Shown here: piece after piece, positions 52,656 to 61,680 of the stretch | Numbering within the stretch: the stretch's first letter is position 1 | Layout: each line of letters starts with the position of its first letter | DNA from: Pseudoruegeria sp. SHC-113 | GTDB lineage: Bacteria; Pseudomonadota; Alphaproteobacteria; Rhodobacterales; Rhodobacteraceae | Reading direction: 5' to 3' | Length of the DNA: 64,000 nucleotides | Assembly (NCBI RefSeq): GCF_025376885.1 | Contig: NZ_JAHUBR010000001.1 | Location: 2,542,001-2,606,000, forward strand | Notes under the pieces: generated by a model | Databases searched by the model: none | Seen by the model: only the letters and a program-made list of their open reading frames with translations | What the model was told of the DNA's origin: nothing | Translations under genes and position numbers: made by a program

Positions 52656-53933
52656 ATGGCCAGCCCGCAGCCCGAAGGCAATCTCTGGCAGGACAGCTGC
52701 GCGGAAAGTTTTGCGGCCGCCGCGCTTGCGGCGGATACGCAGGCCGACCTGCTGATCATCGGCGGCGGCTTCTCAGGCTGCGCGGCGGCGCTTGCGGCAG
52801 CCAAAGCCGGGGCCAGCGTGGCGCTTCTGGAAGCCAGAACAATCGGTTACGGCGGATCGGGCCGCAATGTGGGGCTGGTGAACGCCGGGCTCTGGCTGCC
52901 GCCGGAGGAGATCAACGACGCCCTTGGCATCACGGCAGGCGAGGCCCTCACCGCCCGCCTCGCGCTCGCGCCAGACCGTGTGTTCAACCTGATCGCTGAC
53001 CATGGCATCGCCTGTGAAGCCACGCGCGCAGGAACGCTTCACTGCGCCCATGCGGCTTCCGGCCTGACGGATCTGGCCAGCCGCCACGCCCAACTCGGCA
53101 CACGCGGCGCGCCGGTGGAACTGCTCGGTGAGTCCGAAACCGCCAAACGCACCGGCAGCACCGCCTTCTCGGGCGCGCTGTTTGATCCCCGTGCCGGAAC
53201 GATCCAGCCCCTTGGTTACGTGCGCGGCCTCGCGCGCGCCGCCACAGAGGCCGGGGCTTTGATCCGCGAACACAGCCCCGTGCTGCGCCTGACGCGCGGC
53301 AACGGGCTGTGGCAGGCCACAACGGCGGGTGGCACCTTAAGCGCGCCCCGCCTCCTGCTGGCCACCAACGCCTATCACGCCGCCGCCGCCGGCCTGCCCG
53401 CCCCCGCCCATGTGCCGGTGCACTATTTCCAGCTCGCCACCGCGCCCCTGGGCGAAGCGGCCGCCCACATCCTGCCCGGCGGCGAAGGCGCGTGGGATAC
53501 GGCGCTGGTGATGTCCTCGTTCCGGCGCGATGCGGCCGGGCGGCTGATCATCGGCGGCATCGGCAATCTGGACCATGGCGCAGGCATCGCGCATCGTAAC
53601 TGGGCCGCGCGCAAACTGGCGCGGCTCTTCCCAAGCCTCGCAGGCGTGCCGCTGCAACACGCCTGGCACGGGCGCATCGCCATGACGGGCGATCACGTGC
53701 CGCGCATCCTGCACCTTGGCGCGGGCGGGCTGGCGCTTTTTGGCTACTCGGGGCGCGGCATCGGCCCCGGCACGGTGTTTGGCGAGGCCGCTGCGCAGGC
53801 GCTGCTTTCAGGCGACCTCTCAGATCTGCCCCTCGCCCCGGTGAACAGCCATTCCGAACGTGCCACGCACCTGCGCGCGGCATGGTACGAGGCCGGGGCC
53901 ACGCTCACCCACCTTTTGGGCGCACGCGGCTAG
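52656..53933 (+). CDS. FAD-dependent amine/amino-acid oxidoreductase (DAO family)
   Basis: 425 residues. N-terminal ADLLIIGGGFSGCAAALAAAKAGASVALLEA and GYGGSGRNVGLVNAGLWL resemble gamma-glutamylputrescine oxidase-type enzymes (PuuB/OrdL); the C-terminal GLALFGYSGRGIGPGTVFGEAAAQALL is the second FAD-binding stretch. It follows gcdH by 6 bp, so it is cotranscribed and may oxidise an amine or amino acid linked to the glutarate route. Its stop shares CTAG with the convergent GntR gene. Confidence 0.85.
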   Translation: MASPQPEGNLWQDSCAESFAAAALAADTQADLLIIGGGFSGCAAALAAAKAGASVALLEARTIGYGGSGRNVGLVNAGLWLPPEEINDALGITAGEALTARLALAPDRVFNLIADHGIACEATRAGTLHCAHAASGLTDLASRHAQLGTRGAPVELLGESETAKRTGSTAFSGALFDPRAGTIQPLGYVRGLARAATEAGALIREHSPVLRLTRGNGLWQATTAGGTLSAPRLLLATNAYHAAAAGLPAPAHVPVHYFQLATAPLGEAAAHILPGGEGAWDTALVMSSFRRDAAGRLIIGGIGNLDHGAGIAHRNWAARKLARLFPSLAGVPLQHAWHGRIAMTGDHVPRILHLGAGGLALFGYSGRGIGPGTVFGEAAAQALLSGDLSDLPLAPVNSHSERATHLRAAWYEAGATLTHLLGARG

Positions 53934-54586
53934 CTTTCCGCGCGCAACTGGCGCAGACGAGAACGCTGCGCGGCCTCCACATGGGCCCGCATGGCGGCCT
54001 CCGCCCCGTCCTGATCACGTGCCCGCAAGGCAATCAGCACCGCCTCATGCTCCGCCACCGCCTCCCGCGCGCGCGCTTCACGACGCAGGGTTGAGGGGCC
54101 GAGGATCATCAGCGTGCGCTCCAGCCCTTCCATCGAGCGGGCAAGAAACCGGTTCTTCGCGGCCTGTGTGAGGGTAACGTGGAACTGTCGGTTCAGCGCA
54201 TAGGCGCGCGCGGCATCCTCCACCTGCGCGCCCATCTCGGCGTTGATGACGGAGAGCTCGGCGATCTCGATGTCAGAGGCCGCACGGGCCGCCAGCCGCG
54301 CCGCCGTGCCCTCCAGCACCACGCGCATCTCGTAAAGCTCCATGACCTCGGCGTAATCAAGGCTGCGCACGGCCGCCCCGACGCGCGGCACATGGGCCAC
54401 GAGCCCCTCGGTTTCGAGCTGCCGGATCGCCTCGCGCACCGGCGTGCGGCTGATCCCGAGCCGCGCGGCGATGTCGGTCTCGGTGAGCCGATCCCCCGGG
54501 CGCAGATCGCCACGCCCGATCTCGGCCAGAAGGCTGGCATAGGCGCTCTGGCCCTGCCGCCCGTCTCCTTTGGCTGCGCCGCTCAT
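53930..54586 (-). CDS. GntR-family regulator with FCD domain
   Basis: 218 residues from the ATG at 54586, preceded by GGGAGGCCACCC. Winged helix: LRPGDRLTETDIAARLGISRTPVREAIRQLETEGLV; the FCD domain includes LNRQFHVTLTQAAKNRF and AEHEAVLIALRARD. It is convergent with the oxidoreductase (stops overlap in CTAG) and divergent from the AbrB-type transporter gene, the likely target, with TTGCATACAA in the space between. Confidence 0.9.
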   Translation of the reverse strand: MSGAAKGDGRQGQSAYASLLAEIGRGDLRPGDRLTETDIAARLGISRTPVREAIRQLETEGLVAHVPRVGAAVRSLDYAEVMELYEMRVVLEGTAARLAARAASDIEIAELSVINAEMGAQVEDAARAYALNRQFHVTLTQAAKNRFLARSMEGLERTLMILGPSTLRREARAREAVAEHEAVLIALRARDQDGAEAAMRAHVEAAQRSRLRQLRAES

Positions 54587-54610
54587 GGGTGGCCTCCCGA
54601 TCTTGCCAAA

Positions 54611-54630
54611 TTGCATACAACTGGATACAA
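54611..54630. promoter_or_regulatory. Possible GntR operator between gntR and abrB
   Basis: TTGCATACAA (54611-54620), a near-palindrome with TTG/CAA arms, followed by a second half TGGATACAA (54622-54630). FCD-type GntR proteins often bind TTGTATACAA-like sites. The site lies between the divergent starts. Confidence 0.5.
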
Positions 54631-54666
54631 GCGGATTCGAAACCCGTCAACACCGGGAGCCCCCCA

Positions 54667-55719
54667 TTGCCCGCCACCCCCCTAGCTTTCCTGACCAAAG
54701 ACCGTCTTTCCACCCTGGCGCTGGCCGCGCTCGGGGTTGCAGCCTTCTCGCTCCTGGGCCTGCCGCTGCCCTTCCTCTTTGGCCCGATGTGCGCCTGCCT
54801 GATCGCGGCACTTGCAGGGGTGAAGCTGCAGGGGTTCGGCCAGATCTCCGCCGCCGCGCGCACGATCCTTGGTGTCGCCGTGGGGGCGGCGATCACGCCG
54901 GAAGTGGCGCATCAGATCCCGGCGATGGCGCTTTCGGTCTCGCTGGTGCCGATCTACGTGGCGATCATCGCCGCCATCGGCGTGCCCTTCTTCACCCGCG
55001 TCTGCGGTTTTGACCGCGTCACCGCCTATTACGGCGCGATGCCCGGCGGGCTGCAGGACATGGTGATCTTCGGGCAGGAAGCCGGCGGCGACGTGCGGGC
55101 GCTGTCGCTGCTGCACGCCACCCGCGTGCTGATCATCGTGACCGTGGCCCCGCTGCTGATCACCAGCGTGTTCGGCGCCTCGCTGAACAACCCGATCGGC
55201 GCCCCGGCCCGCGAAGTGCCCCTGCACGAGCTGGCCCTGATGGCGGGCGCGGCCCTTGTGGGATGGAAGGGCGGCGAGAAGATCGGCCTCTTCGGTGCCT
55301 CCATCCTCGGCCCTATGATTGTGACGGCGGTGCTTTCGCTCACTGGCCTGATCCACCATCGCCCCCCGGCCGAGGCCATCCTTTGCGCGCAGTTCTTCAT
55401 CGGCATGGTGATCGGCGTCTACTACGTGGGCATCACCTTCCGGGAATTGCGCCAGGTTGTGCTCTCGGGCGTAGCCTTCGTGCTCATCCTCGCCGCGCTG
55501 GCCACGGTGATGGCGGAGATTGTGGTGCTCGCCGGCCTCGCGCCACCGCTAGAAGCCTTCCTCGCTTTCGCCCCCGGCGGGCAGGCAGAGATGACGATCC
55601 TCGCCATCGTCGCCGGCGCGGACCTCGGCTTCGTCATCGTCCACCACCTAACCCGCATCATCGTCGTCATCCTCGGCGCCCCCATCATCGCGCGACGCTT
55701 GCCGCAAAGGCGGGGCTGA
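54667..55719 (+). CDS. AbrB-family membrane protein (ammonia monooxygenase-like)
   Basis: 350 residues from a TTG at 54667, preceded by CCGGGAGCCCCCCA. About ten membrane segments in two AbrB duplications: GLPLPFLFGPMCACLIAALAG and, later, IGLFGASILGPMIVTAVLSLTG. YYGAMPGGLQDMVIFGQEAGGDVRALSLLHATRV and FAPGGQAEMTILAIVAGADLGFVIVHHLTRI are typical. Despite the AbrB name it is a membrane protein, probably a transporter; substrate unknown. Probably controlled by the divergent GntR protein. Confidence 0.85.
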   Translation: MPATPLAFLTKDRLSTLALAALGVAAFSLLGLPLPFLFGPMCACLIAALAGVKLQGFGQISAAARTILGVAVGAAITPEVAHQIPAMALSVSLVPIYVAIIAAIGVPFFTRVCGFDRVTAYYGAMPGGLQDMVIFGQEAGGDVRALSLLHATRVLIIVTVAPLLITSVFGASLNNPIGAPAREVPLHELALMAGAALVGWKGGEKIGLFGASILGPMIVTAVLSLTGLIHHRPPAEAILCAQFFIGMVIGVYYVGITFRELRQVVLSGVAFVLILAALATVMAEIVVLAGLAPPLEAFLAFAPGGQAEMTILAIVAGADLGFVIVHHLTRIIVVILGAPIIARRLPQRRG

Positions 55720-55727
55720 CTTTCATG

Positions 55728-55825
55728 CCTCCGGCGGGGATATTTTCGCCAAGATGATGGGGCCCCACTTTGTTCTGTAAATATCTCGGGGGAGTCGCCC
55801 GGAGGGCGGCGGGGGCAGAGCCCCC
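55728..55825. repeat. GC-rich interspersed repeat, copy D
   Basis: Follows the abrB-like gene. It has GGGGATATTTTCGCCAAGATGATGGGGCCCC, then the 47 bp (55748-55794) identical in inverted orientation to copy A, an ATATCTCGGGGGAG end, a CGCCCGGAGGGCG hairpin and GGGGGC-AGAG-CCCCC (55811-55825). Here the two flanking genes point the same way. Confidence 0.8.
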
Positions 55826-55869
55826 TTTCCGCGCTTGACCGCGGGACGCAGCCGCAGTAGCTGCGCGCC

Positions 55870-57711
55870 ATGGCACGTGCACCCCTTCTCCAGCTTTCCG
55901 ACATCTCCCTCACTTTTGGGGGCGATCCCGTTTTCGACGATCTTTCGCTGGTGGTTCAGCCCGGCGACCGGGTGGCCCTCGTGGGGCGCAACGGGTCGGG
56001 AAAATCGACGCTGATGAAGGTCATGGCGGCGCTGGTGGAGCCTGACAAAGGCAGCCGCGTGGTACCGCCGGGCACCTCGGTGGGCTATATGGAGCAGGAT
56101 CCGGACCTCTCCGGCTTTGAAACGCTGGGCGCCTTTGCCGCCAGCGGGTTGGAGGCCAGCGAGGCGTATCGGGTGGATGTGGTGGCAGAGGGGCTGAAGT
56201 TCTTGCCCGAGACACAGGTTGAGGCGGCCTCCGGCGGGGAGCGGCGGCGCGCGGCGCTGGCGAAACTGCTGGCGGAAGACCCGGACCTGATGCTGCTCGA
56301 CGAGCCGACCAACCATCTGGATATCGAGGCCATTCAATGGCTTGAGGACGAGCTACGCGAGACGCGCAAGGCTTTCGTGCTGATCAGCCACGACCGCGCC
56401 TTCCTGAACGCCCTCACCCGCGCCACGCTTTGGGTGGATCGCGGGCAGGTGCGGCGGCAGGAAAAGGGCTTTGAGGCCTTCGAGGCCTGGCGCGACAAGA
56501 CCTGGGAAGAGGAAGACGAGGCGCGCCACAAGCTCAACCGCAAGATCAAGGCCGAGGCCCGCTGGGCGGTGGAGGGCATCTCGGCCCGCCGCAAGCGCAA
56601 CCAGGGCCGCCTTCGCGCCTTGCACGCGATGAAAGCCGACCGCGCCGCGCAGATCCGCCGTCAGGGCACGGCGGCGCTGGAGCTGGAAGCCGCGCCGCAA
56701 TCGGGCAAGAAGGTGATCGAGGCCGTCGGGCTGGAGAAGCGCTTTGGCAACAAGGTGATCCTGTCGGGCTTCGATCTGAAGGTGCAGCGCGGTGACCGTG
56801 TGGCCTTCGTTGGCCCCAATGGCGTGGGCAAGACGACGCTGCTGAAGATGCTGATCGGCGAGGTTGAGCCAGATGCGGGCACGGTCTCGCTGGGCACCAA
56901 GCTTGAGATGGCGGTGTTTGATCAGAACCGCGCGCGGCTCGATCCCGACAAGAGCCTGTGGGACAACCTCGCCAGCGATCCGCTGCTGGGGGTTTCCGGG
57001 CGTTCGGATCAGGTGATGGTGCGCGGCACGCCCAAACATGTGGTGGGCTACCTGAAGGAGTTCCTGTTCGACGAAAGCCAGGCACGTGCGCCGGTGCGCG
57101 CGCTGTCGGGAGGCGAGAAGGCGCGGCTCCTGCTCGCCAAGATCATGGCGCGTGAAAGCAACCTGCTGGTGCTCGACGAGCCGACGAACGATTTGGACGT
57201 GGAGACGCTCGATCTGCTGCAGGACGTTTTGGGCGAATACGAAGGCACCGTGCTTCTGGTCAGCCACGACCGGGATTTCATCGACCGCGTGGCCGCGACC
57301 ACGGTGGCGATGGAGGGCGATGGCAAGGCCACCGTTTACGCCGGGGGCTGGAGCGACTACCGCGCTCAGCGTGCCGAGGCGGCCCCGCGTGCTGGCGACA
57401 AACCGCAGAAGCCCGCAGCAAGCAAACCCACCCCCGCACCGGCACAGGCTGACGTGAAGACACCGGCGCAGCCTGCTGAAACCGAAGCGCTTTCCTTCAC
57501 CGAGAAGAAGCGTCTTGCCGCGCTGCCCGCCGAGATCGAGCGGCTGGAGGCGGAGATTGCCAAGCTGACGGATTTCATGTCGGACCCGGACCTGTTCACC
57601 AAGGAGCCGCTCAAGTTTAAGAAGGCCAGCGAGGCGCTGGTGGAGCGGCAGCAGGCGCTTTCGGAGCGGGAAGAGGAATGGCTGATGCTGGAGGAGAAAG
57701 CCTCAGCCTGA
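55870..57711 (+). CDS. ABC-F family ATPase (Uup-like)
   Basis: 613 residues, two ATP-binding domains and no membrane segment. Walker A: GRNGSGKST and GPNGVGKTT; signatures SGGERRRAALAKLL and SGGEKARLLLAKIM; Walker B LMLLDEPTNHLD and LLVLDEPTNDLD. The linker RHKLNRKIKAEARWAVEGISARRKRNQGR is the P-site tRNA-interacting type, and residues about 540-613 form a C-terminal coiled coil, as in Uup. These proteins act on ribosomes or DNA rather than as transporters. Confidence 0.92.
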   Translation: MARAPLLQLSDISLTFGGDPVFDDLSLVVQPGDRVALVGRNGSGKSTLMKVMAALVEPDKGSRVVPPGTSVGYMEQDPDLSGFETLGAFAASGLEASEAYRVDVVAEGLKFLPETQVEAASGGERRRAALAKLLAEDPDLMLLDEPTNHLDIEAIQWLEDELRETRKAFVLISHDRAFLNALTRATLWVDRGQVRRQEKGFEAFEAWRDKTWEEEDEARHKLNRKIKAEARWAVEGISARRKRNQGRLRALHAMKADRAAQIRRQGTAALELEAAPQSGKKVIEAVGLEKRFGNKVILSGFDLKVQRGDRVAFVGPNGVGKTTLLKMLIGEVEPDAGTVSLGTKLEMAVFDQNRARLDPDKSLWDNLASDPLLGVSGRSDQVMVRGTPKHVVGYLKEFLFDESQARAPVRALSGGEKARLLLAKIMARESNLLVLDEPTNDLDVETLDLLQDVLGEYEGTVLLVSHDRDFIDRVAATTVAMEGDGKATVYAGGWSDYRAQRAEAAPRAGDKPQKPAASKPTPAPAQADVKTPAQPAETEALSFTEKKRLAALPAEIERLEAEIAKLTDFMSDPDLFTKEPLKFKKASEALVERQQALSEREEEWLMLEEKASA

Positions 57712-57787
57712 ACGCGGCCTGAGCCAGCGGATTTGACCGGCCGCATCGCCTTTCTATCCTTATCGGTAGTGACGGAAAGGATGCCTG

Positions 57788-58201
57788 ATGCGACTGCCTT
57801 TGAAACTGCTGGCCCTTGCGGGCCTCGCCGCCCTGCCCTTTTCCGGCATGGCGACCGCGCAATCCGAGAGCGCTTCGGATGTGATCCGCTCCCAGATCGA
57901 AGCCTTCATCGCCGATGATGTGGGCACCGCCTTCGGCTTTGCCTCGCCGATGATACAGGGCATGTTCGGCACGCCCGAGCGCTTCGGCGAGATGGTGCGC
58001 GGGGGCTATCCGATGGTCTGGCGGCCAGATGACGTGCGCTTTCTGGACAGCCGCGATGCAGGCCCGGCCCGCTACCAGACGGTGATGATCCGCGATCAGG
58101 CCGGCGCGCTGCATTTCCTGGAGTACATGATGATCCAGCAAGGCGGCGAATGGCGCATCAACGGGGTGCGGTTTCTGGAGCCCCCCGGCGCGGGCGCCTG
58201 A
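57788..58201 (+). CDS. DUF4864-domain exported protein
   Basis: 137 residues. Signal peptide LPLKLLALAGLAALPFSGMATA, then an alpha+beta domain with IRSQIEAFIADDVGTAFGFASPMIQGMFGTPERFGEMVRGGYPMVWRPDDVRFLD and WRINGVRF, matching DUF4864 and reminiscent of an NTF2-like fold. Function unknown. It has its own start about 75 bp after the ABC-F gene. Confidence 0.8.
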   Translation: MRLPLKLLALAGLAALPFSGMATAQSESASDVIRSQIEAFIADDVGTAFGFASPMIQGMFGTPERFGEMVRGGYPMVWRPDDVRFLDSRDAGPARYQTVMIRDQAGALHFLEYMMIQQGGEWRINGVRFLEPPGAGA

Positions 58202-58299
58202 GCAGGCAGCGCACGCAGGCTTAAACCCCCTTTAGCCCCCACCCTGTAGCCCTTGTGGCCAATCAGGTGTTTTCGCCGGGGCGATCAAGGGGGTACCGC

Positions 58300-60585
58300 A
58301 TGAACAAGGCAATCACGGAAGGGCTGGTGTTCACACCGCCCGCGTTTTCGGCTGGGCTGGGCGTCTGGTCCAAGGGTGACGGCGTACCGGGCTCGCAAAC
58401 CTATGACGGCGCGGCGAACGCGGCCATCGCCTTTGCGGATGCGGATTTCGGCGACTGCCTCGAACTGCTGAAAACCGACAGCACCCAGAAGCTGCGCTAC
58501 ATGGGGCAGGTTCCGCTCCCGGCGGGCTGCTACCTTGAGATCAGTGTCCGGGTGAAGGCGATCTCGGGCACGCTGCCTTCGGTGCGCATCGCGGGCTGGG
58601 CGGGCAACGCCAGCGAGGGCCATGTGAGCGGGCTGGTGGAGACAGGCCCCGCCGTGGCGCTGGCCTCCTACGGCGAGGCCGTCACGGTGCGCGCCATCGT
58701 GGGCTCGGGCAGCCGGGGCGGCGTGGACATGCCCTGGGGACGCAGCGCGATCTATGGCCATTTCGGGCTGGATCTGACGGGGGGCAACGGCGGTGTTGTC
58801 CGGATCGAAGACATCCGCATCGAGGATGTGACCCGCTACTTCCTGCGCGACATGGTGCCCGTGGTGGATGTGCGCGACTACGGCGCGGTGGGCGATGGCC
58901 TCACCGACGACACCGCCGCTTTCGAGGCCGCCGACACGGCCGCGGCGGGCCGCACCGTTCTGATCCCGGCAGGCAGCTACGCGATCAACAACCATCTGAC
59001 GCTCGACAACCCGGTGCGCTTCGAGGGCACGCTGGTGATGCCCGACGACAAACGCCTGATCCTGATCAAGAGCTACGATCTGCCCACCTATATCGACGCT
59101 TTCGGCAACGAGCTGGCCGCCCTGCGCAAGGCGCTGCAGGCGCTGTTTCAGTTCTCCAACCATGATTCCCTCGATCTGGGCGGGCGGCGGATCGAGATCG
59201 ACTCCCCGATCGACATGGCCGCCCTGGCCGGGCTGAGCAGCTTTGCCTCGCGCCGGGTGGTGCGCAACGGGCAGTTCAACGTGCAGGCCTCCTCCAACTG
59301 GAACGACACGGTGGTGACAAGCCAGGCCACCTATTCCACGGGCCAGGCCAAGAAGCTGACGGGCGTGGTGAATGTGGCCAATATCGAGGTTGGCTCGCTG
59401 GTGACGGGCGCGGGCGTGGGGCGCGAGGTCTATGTGACGTCCAAGAACGTGGGCGCGCAGACCGTGACCCTGAGCCAGGAGCTGTTTGACGCCGCCGGCA
59501 CGCAGAATTTCACCTTCCGGCGGTTCAAATATGTGCTGGATTTCTCGGGCTTCTCCAAGCTCGACAAATTCGTGCTGGACGATGTGGAGTTCCAGTGTTC
59601 GGGCGCGGCCAGCGCCATCATGCTGGCCCCGGAAGGGCTGATCTTCACGTTGCGCGATTGCTTCATCACCAAGCCCAAGGATCGCGGCATCACCTCGATC
59701 GGCGGCGGCTGTCAGGGCATGACGATCGACCGCTGCCAGTTCCTCTCCAACGAGCAGGACATCCGGGTGCAGGATCGCACGACGATTGCCTTCAACGCCA
59801 ACAGCAACGACACCAAGATCCGCGACAACCGCGTGGTGCGTTTTGCCCATTTCGGTGTGCTCAACGGCACCGGGCATATGTTCGTGGGCAACCACTGGTT
59901 CCATGGCGACAACGAAGCCACCGGCGTGCGCAAGGCGGGGCTGGTGTTCACCGCGCTCAGCCTGAAGACGCTGATCACCGGCAACTACATCGACAACAAC
60001 TTCGTGGAACTGACGAACGAGCACGATTCCCAGCCCGATTTCAGCAGCCAGTTCTCTTTCGGGGGGATCACCTTCACCGGCAACATCTTCACCGTGAACG
60101 ACGCGGCAAGCTGGTTCAACTGGATCGTGATCACGCCCTACGGGCAGGGCCATTTCATCAACGGGCTGAACGTGTCGGGCAACACCTTCCGCTCGATCAA
60201 CGGCTCGGTCGAACGGGTGGAAAGCGTGGATGAAACCTACGCCTCGCTGGACATGACAAAGGCGCGCAACGTGACCTTTGCAGGCAATACGTTCAACAAC
60301 GTGGACACCCGCGCGATCAACCCGGTGACGGTGCGCCATGTGCAAAACAGCTATGCGGGCACATGGACCGTCTCCTCTGAAGGGCACCTGCCGTTTGGCG
60401 GGGAAAGCCGGGGGGTAGACTCGGTAATGGCAGACGGGCCGATCAAATCCGGCAACACGACGATCTACAGCGCGCCCTATGCCAGCGTCGGACAAGGGGC
60501 GAACCGCGATCAGGTGCAGCTGAAATGGCAGCAGGCCTGCGACGGGGCCATGTGGGTGACGATGCGGATGGACGAACCGTCGTAA
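58300..60585 (+). CDS. Right-handed beta-helix protein with pectate-lyase-3-type domain
   Basis: 761 residues, no signal peptide; start after AAGGGGGTACCGC. Residues about 1-185 form a beta-rich domain like a carbohydrate-binding module. From about 190, VVDVRDYGAVGDGLTDDTAAFEAAD is the Pectate_lyase_3/GH28-related entry of a parallel beta-helix, which continues with Asn/Gly/Phe-rich rungs to about 700. Such proteins are glycosidases or trimeric phage-type tailspikes. Without an export signal, and in this group of bacteria, a gene-transfer-agent head-spike role (as for GhsB of Rhodobacter capsulatus) is possible but unproven. No GTA genes are nearby. Confidence 0.7.
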   Translation: MNKAITEGLVFTPPAFSAGLGVWSKGDGVPGSQTYDGAANAAIAFADADFGDCLELLKTDSTQKLRYMGQVPLPAGCYLEISVRVKAISGTLPSVRIAGWAGNASEGHVSGLVETGPAVALASYGEAVTVRAIVGSGSRGGVDMPWGRSAIYGHFGLDLTGGNGGVVRIEDIRIEDVTRYFLRDMVPVVDVRDYGAVGDGLTDDTAAFEAADTAAAGRTVLIPAGSYAINNHLTLDNPVRFEGTLVMPDDKRLILIKSYDLPTYIDAFGNELAALRKALQALFQFSNHDSLDLGGRRIEIDSPIDMAALAGLSSFASRRVVRNGQFNVQASSNWNDTVVTSQATYSTGQAKKLTGVVNVANIEVGSLVTGAGVGREVYVTSKNVGAQTVTLSQELFDAAGTQNFTFRRFKYVLDFSGFSKLDKFVLDDVEFQCSGAASAIMLAPEGLIFTLRDCFITKPKDRGITSIGGGCQGMTIDRCQFLSNEQDIRVQDRTTIAFNANSNDTKIRDNRVVRFAHFGVLNGTGHMFVGNHWFHGDNEATGVRKAGLVFTALSLKTLITGNYIDNNFVELTNEHDSQPDFSSQFSFGGITFTGNIFTVNDAASWFNWIVITPYGQGHFINGLNVSGNTFRSINGSVERVESVDETYASLDMTKARNVTFAGNTFNNVDTRAINPVTVRHVQNSYAGTWTVSSEGHLPFGGESRGVDSVMADGPIKSGNTTIYSAPYASVGQGANRDQVQLKWQQACDGAMWVTMRMDEPS

Positions 60586-60589
60586 GCCG

Positions 60590-61084
60590 TCAGAGCCCGA
60601 GATCCGCGGGCGTGAGGTGGAAGGCCCTGCCGAAGCCGCCATTCAGGTAGCCGCGCAGCACGCGGAAGGCGACGAAGCGGAAATCGGCGAAATCAATGTA
60701 GAGTTTCGCCTTGGGATGCGCCTGCAGGTAATGCTGGCGCATTTCGGTGTTCTGGGCGGCGGCGCCCGTGAGAAACTCTGCCGAGCACTGAAGCGTGAGG
60801 CGCGGGTGGGTGAGCGGATCGCCCTTTTCGCCGGGCTCCCCCACCAGAAGCGAGCAGGCCGGATTGTCGCTGAGCGCCGTGGTGTGGCCAGAGAGGGTGG
60901 AGATCAGCGTCAGCGGCGCGCCCTGCGGCGTGGTGCCCATCGCCACGCGGGTGACCATCGGCATGGACGTGCCCGGCTCCATCACGGCGAGGGCGGCAAA
61001 CCGCGCGCCATCCAAAAGCCCTCGCCCCAGCGTGCGCGCTTCATCATCGGTCGGGCGGATCGGGCCATCTTTCTTTTCCGGCAT
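60590..61084 (-). CDS. HugZ/pyridoxamine-phosphate-oxidase-family flavoprotein
   Basis: 164 residues, split-barrel fold: ALAVMEPGTSMPMVTRVAMGTTPQGAPLTLISTLSGHTTALSDNPACSLLVGEPGEKGDPLTHPRLTLQ is typical of the short HugZ-type group, some of which handle haem or F420/FMN substrates. FRFVAFRVLRGYLNGGFGRAF closes the barrel. It lies convergent with, and 4 bp from, the beta-helix gene. The specific substrate is not known. Confidence 0.8.
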   Translation of the reverse strand: MPEKKDGPIRPTDDEARTLGRGLLDGARFAALAVMEPGTSMPMVTRVAMGTTPQGAPLTLISTLSGHTTALSDNPACSLLVGEPGEKGDPLTHPRLTLQCSAEFLTGAAAQNTEMRQHYLQAHPKAKLYIDFADFRFVAFRVLRGYLNGGFGRAFHLTPADLGL

Positions 61085-61177
61085 CGGCGCACTCCCTGCT
61101 AGGGTGGATTTGTCTGATTTGAATCAAGGCGCTCGGCGCCCTCTTTTGTTTAGCCTAGCGCAAAAAGGAGTAAAGCC

Positions 61178-61585
61178 ATGTACAAGCATATTCTCGTCCC
61201 CATCGCGCCGGATCACCCGGCCAAAAGCTCTAACTCGCTCGATATCGCACAGCGCCTGCTCGCCGAGGACGGCGTGATCACGCTTCTGACGGTGATGGAG
61301 CCCATCCCCTCTTACGTGGCGCAATACCTGCCCGCTGGCCAGCAGGACAAGAACCGCGCCGAGATCCTTGGCGATCTGGAAAAGGACGTTGCCGCCCTTG
61401 GCAATGCCGAGGCCAAACTCGCCGTGGGCCACCCGGCGCGCGAGATCGAGGACTACGCCGAAAACCATGACGTGGATCTGATCGTGATCGCCTCCCACCG
61501 CCCGGGCCTGCAGGACTATTTCCTCGGCTCCACCGCCGCCCGAGTGGTGCGCCACGCCAAATGCGCGGTGCATGTGCTGCGCTGA
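61178..61585 (+). CDS. Universal stress protein (UspA family)
   Basis: 135 residues, one Usp domain: MYKHILVPIAPDHPAKSSNSLDIAQRL at the start, VDLIVIASHRP, and GSTAARVVRHAKCAVHVLR at the end, the site that in ATP-binding members contacts phosphate; the preceding Gly pattern is partly altered. Start follows AAAGGAGTAAAGCC. A GCCCCGC...GCGGGGC hairpin lies 15 bp past the stop without a clear T-run. Confidence 0.9.
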   Translation: MYKHILVPIAPDHPAKSSNSLDIAQRLLAEDGVITLLTVMEPIPSYVAQYLPAGQQDKNRAEILGDLEKDVAALGNAEAKLAVGHPAREIEDYAENHDVDLIVIASHRPGLQDYFLGSTAARVVRHAKCAVHVLR

Positions 61586-61680
61586 CCCCACAAGGCCGGG
61601 CCCCGCATCATCGCGGGGCTTGGCAGCGCGCCCGGATTGGCTAGAGTCACCTTCAAGAGGGATCTGACCAAGGGGGCGGG

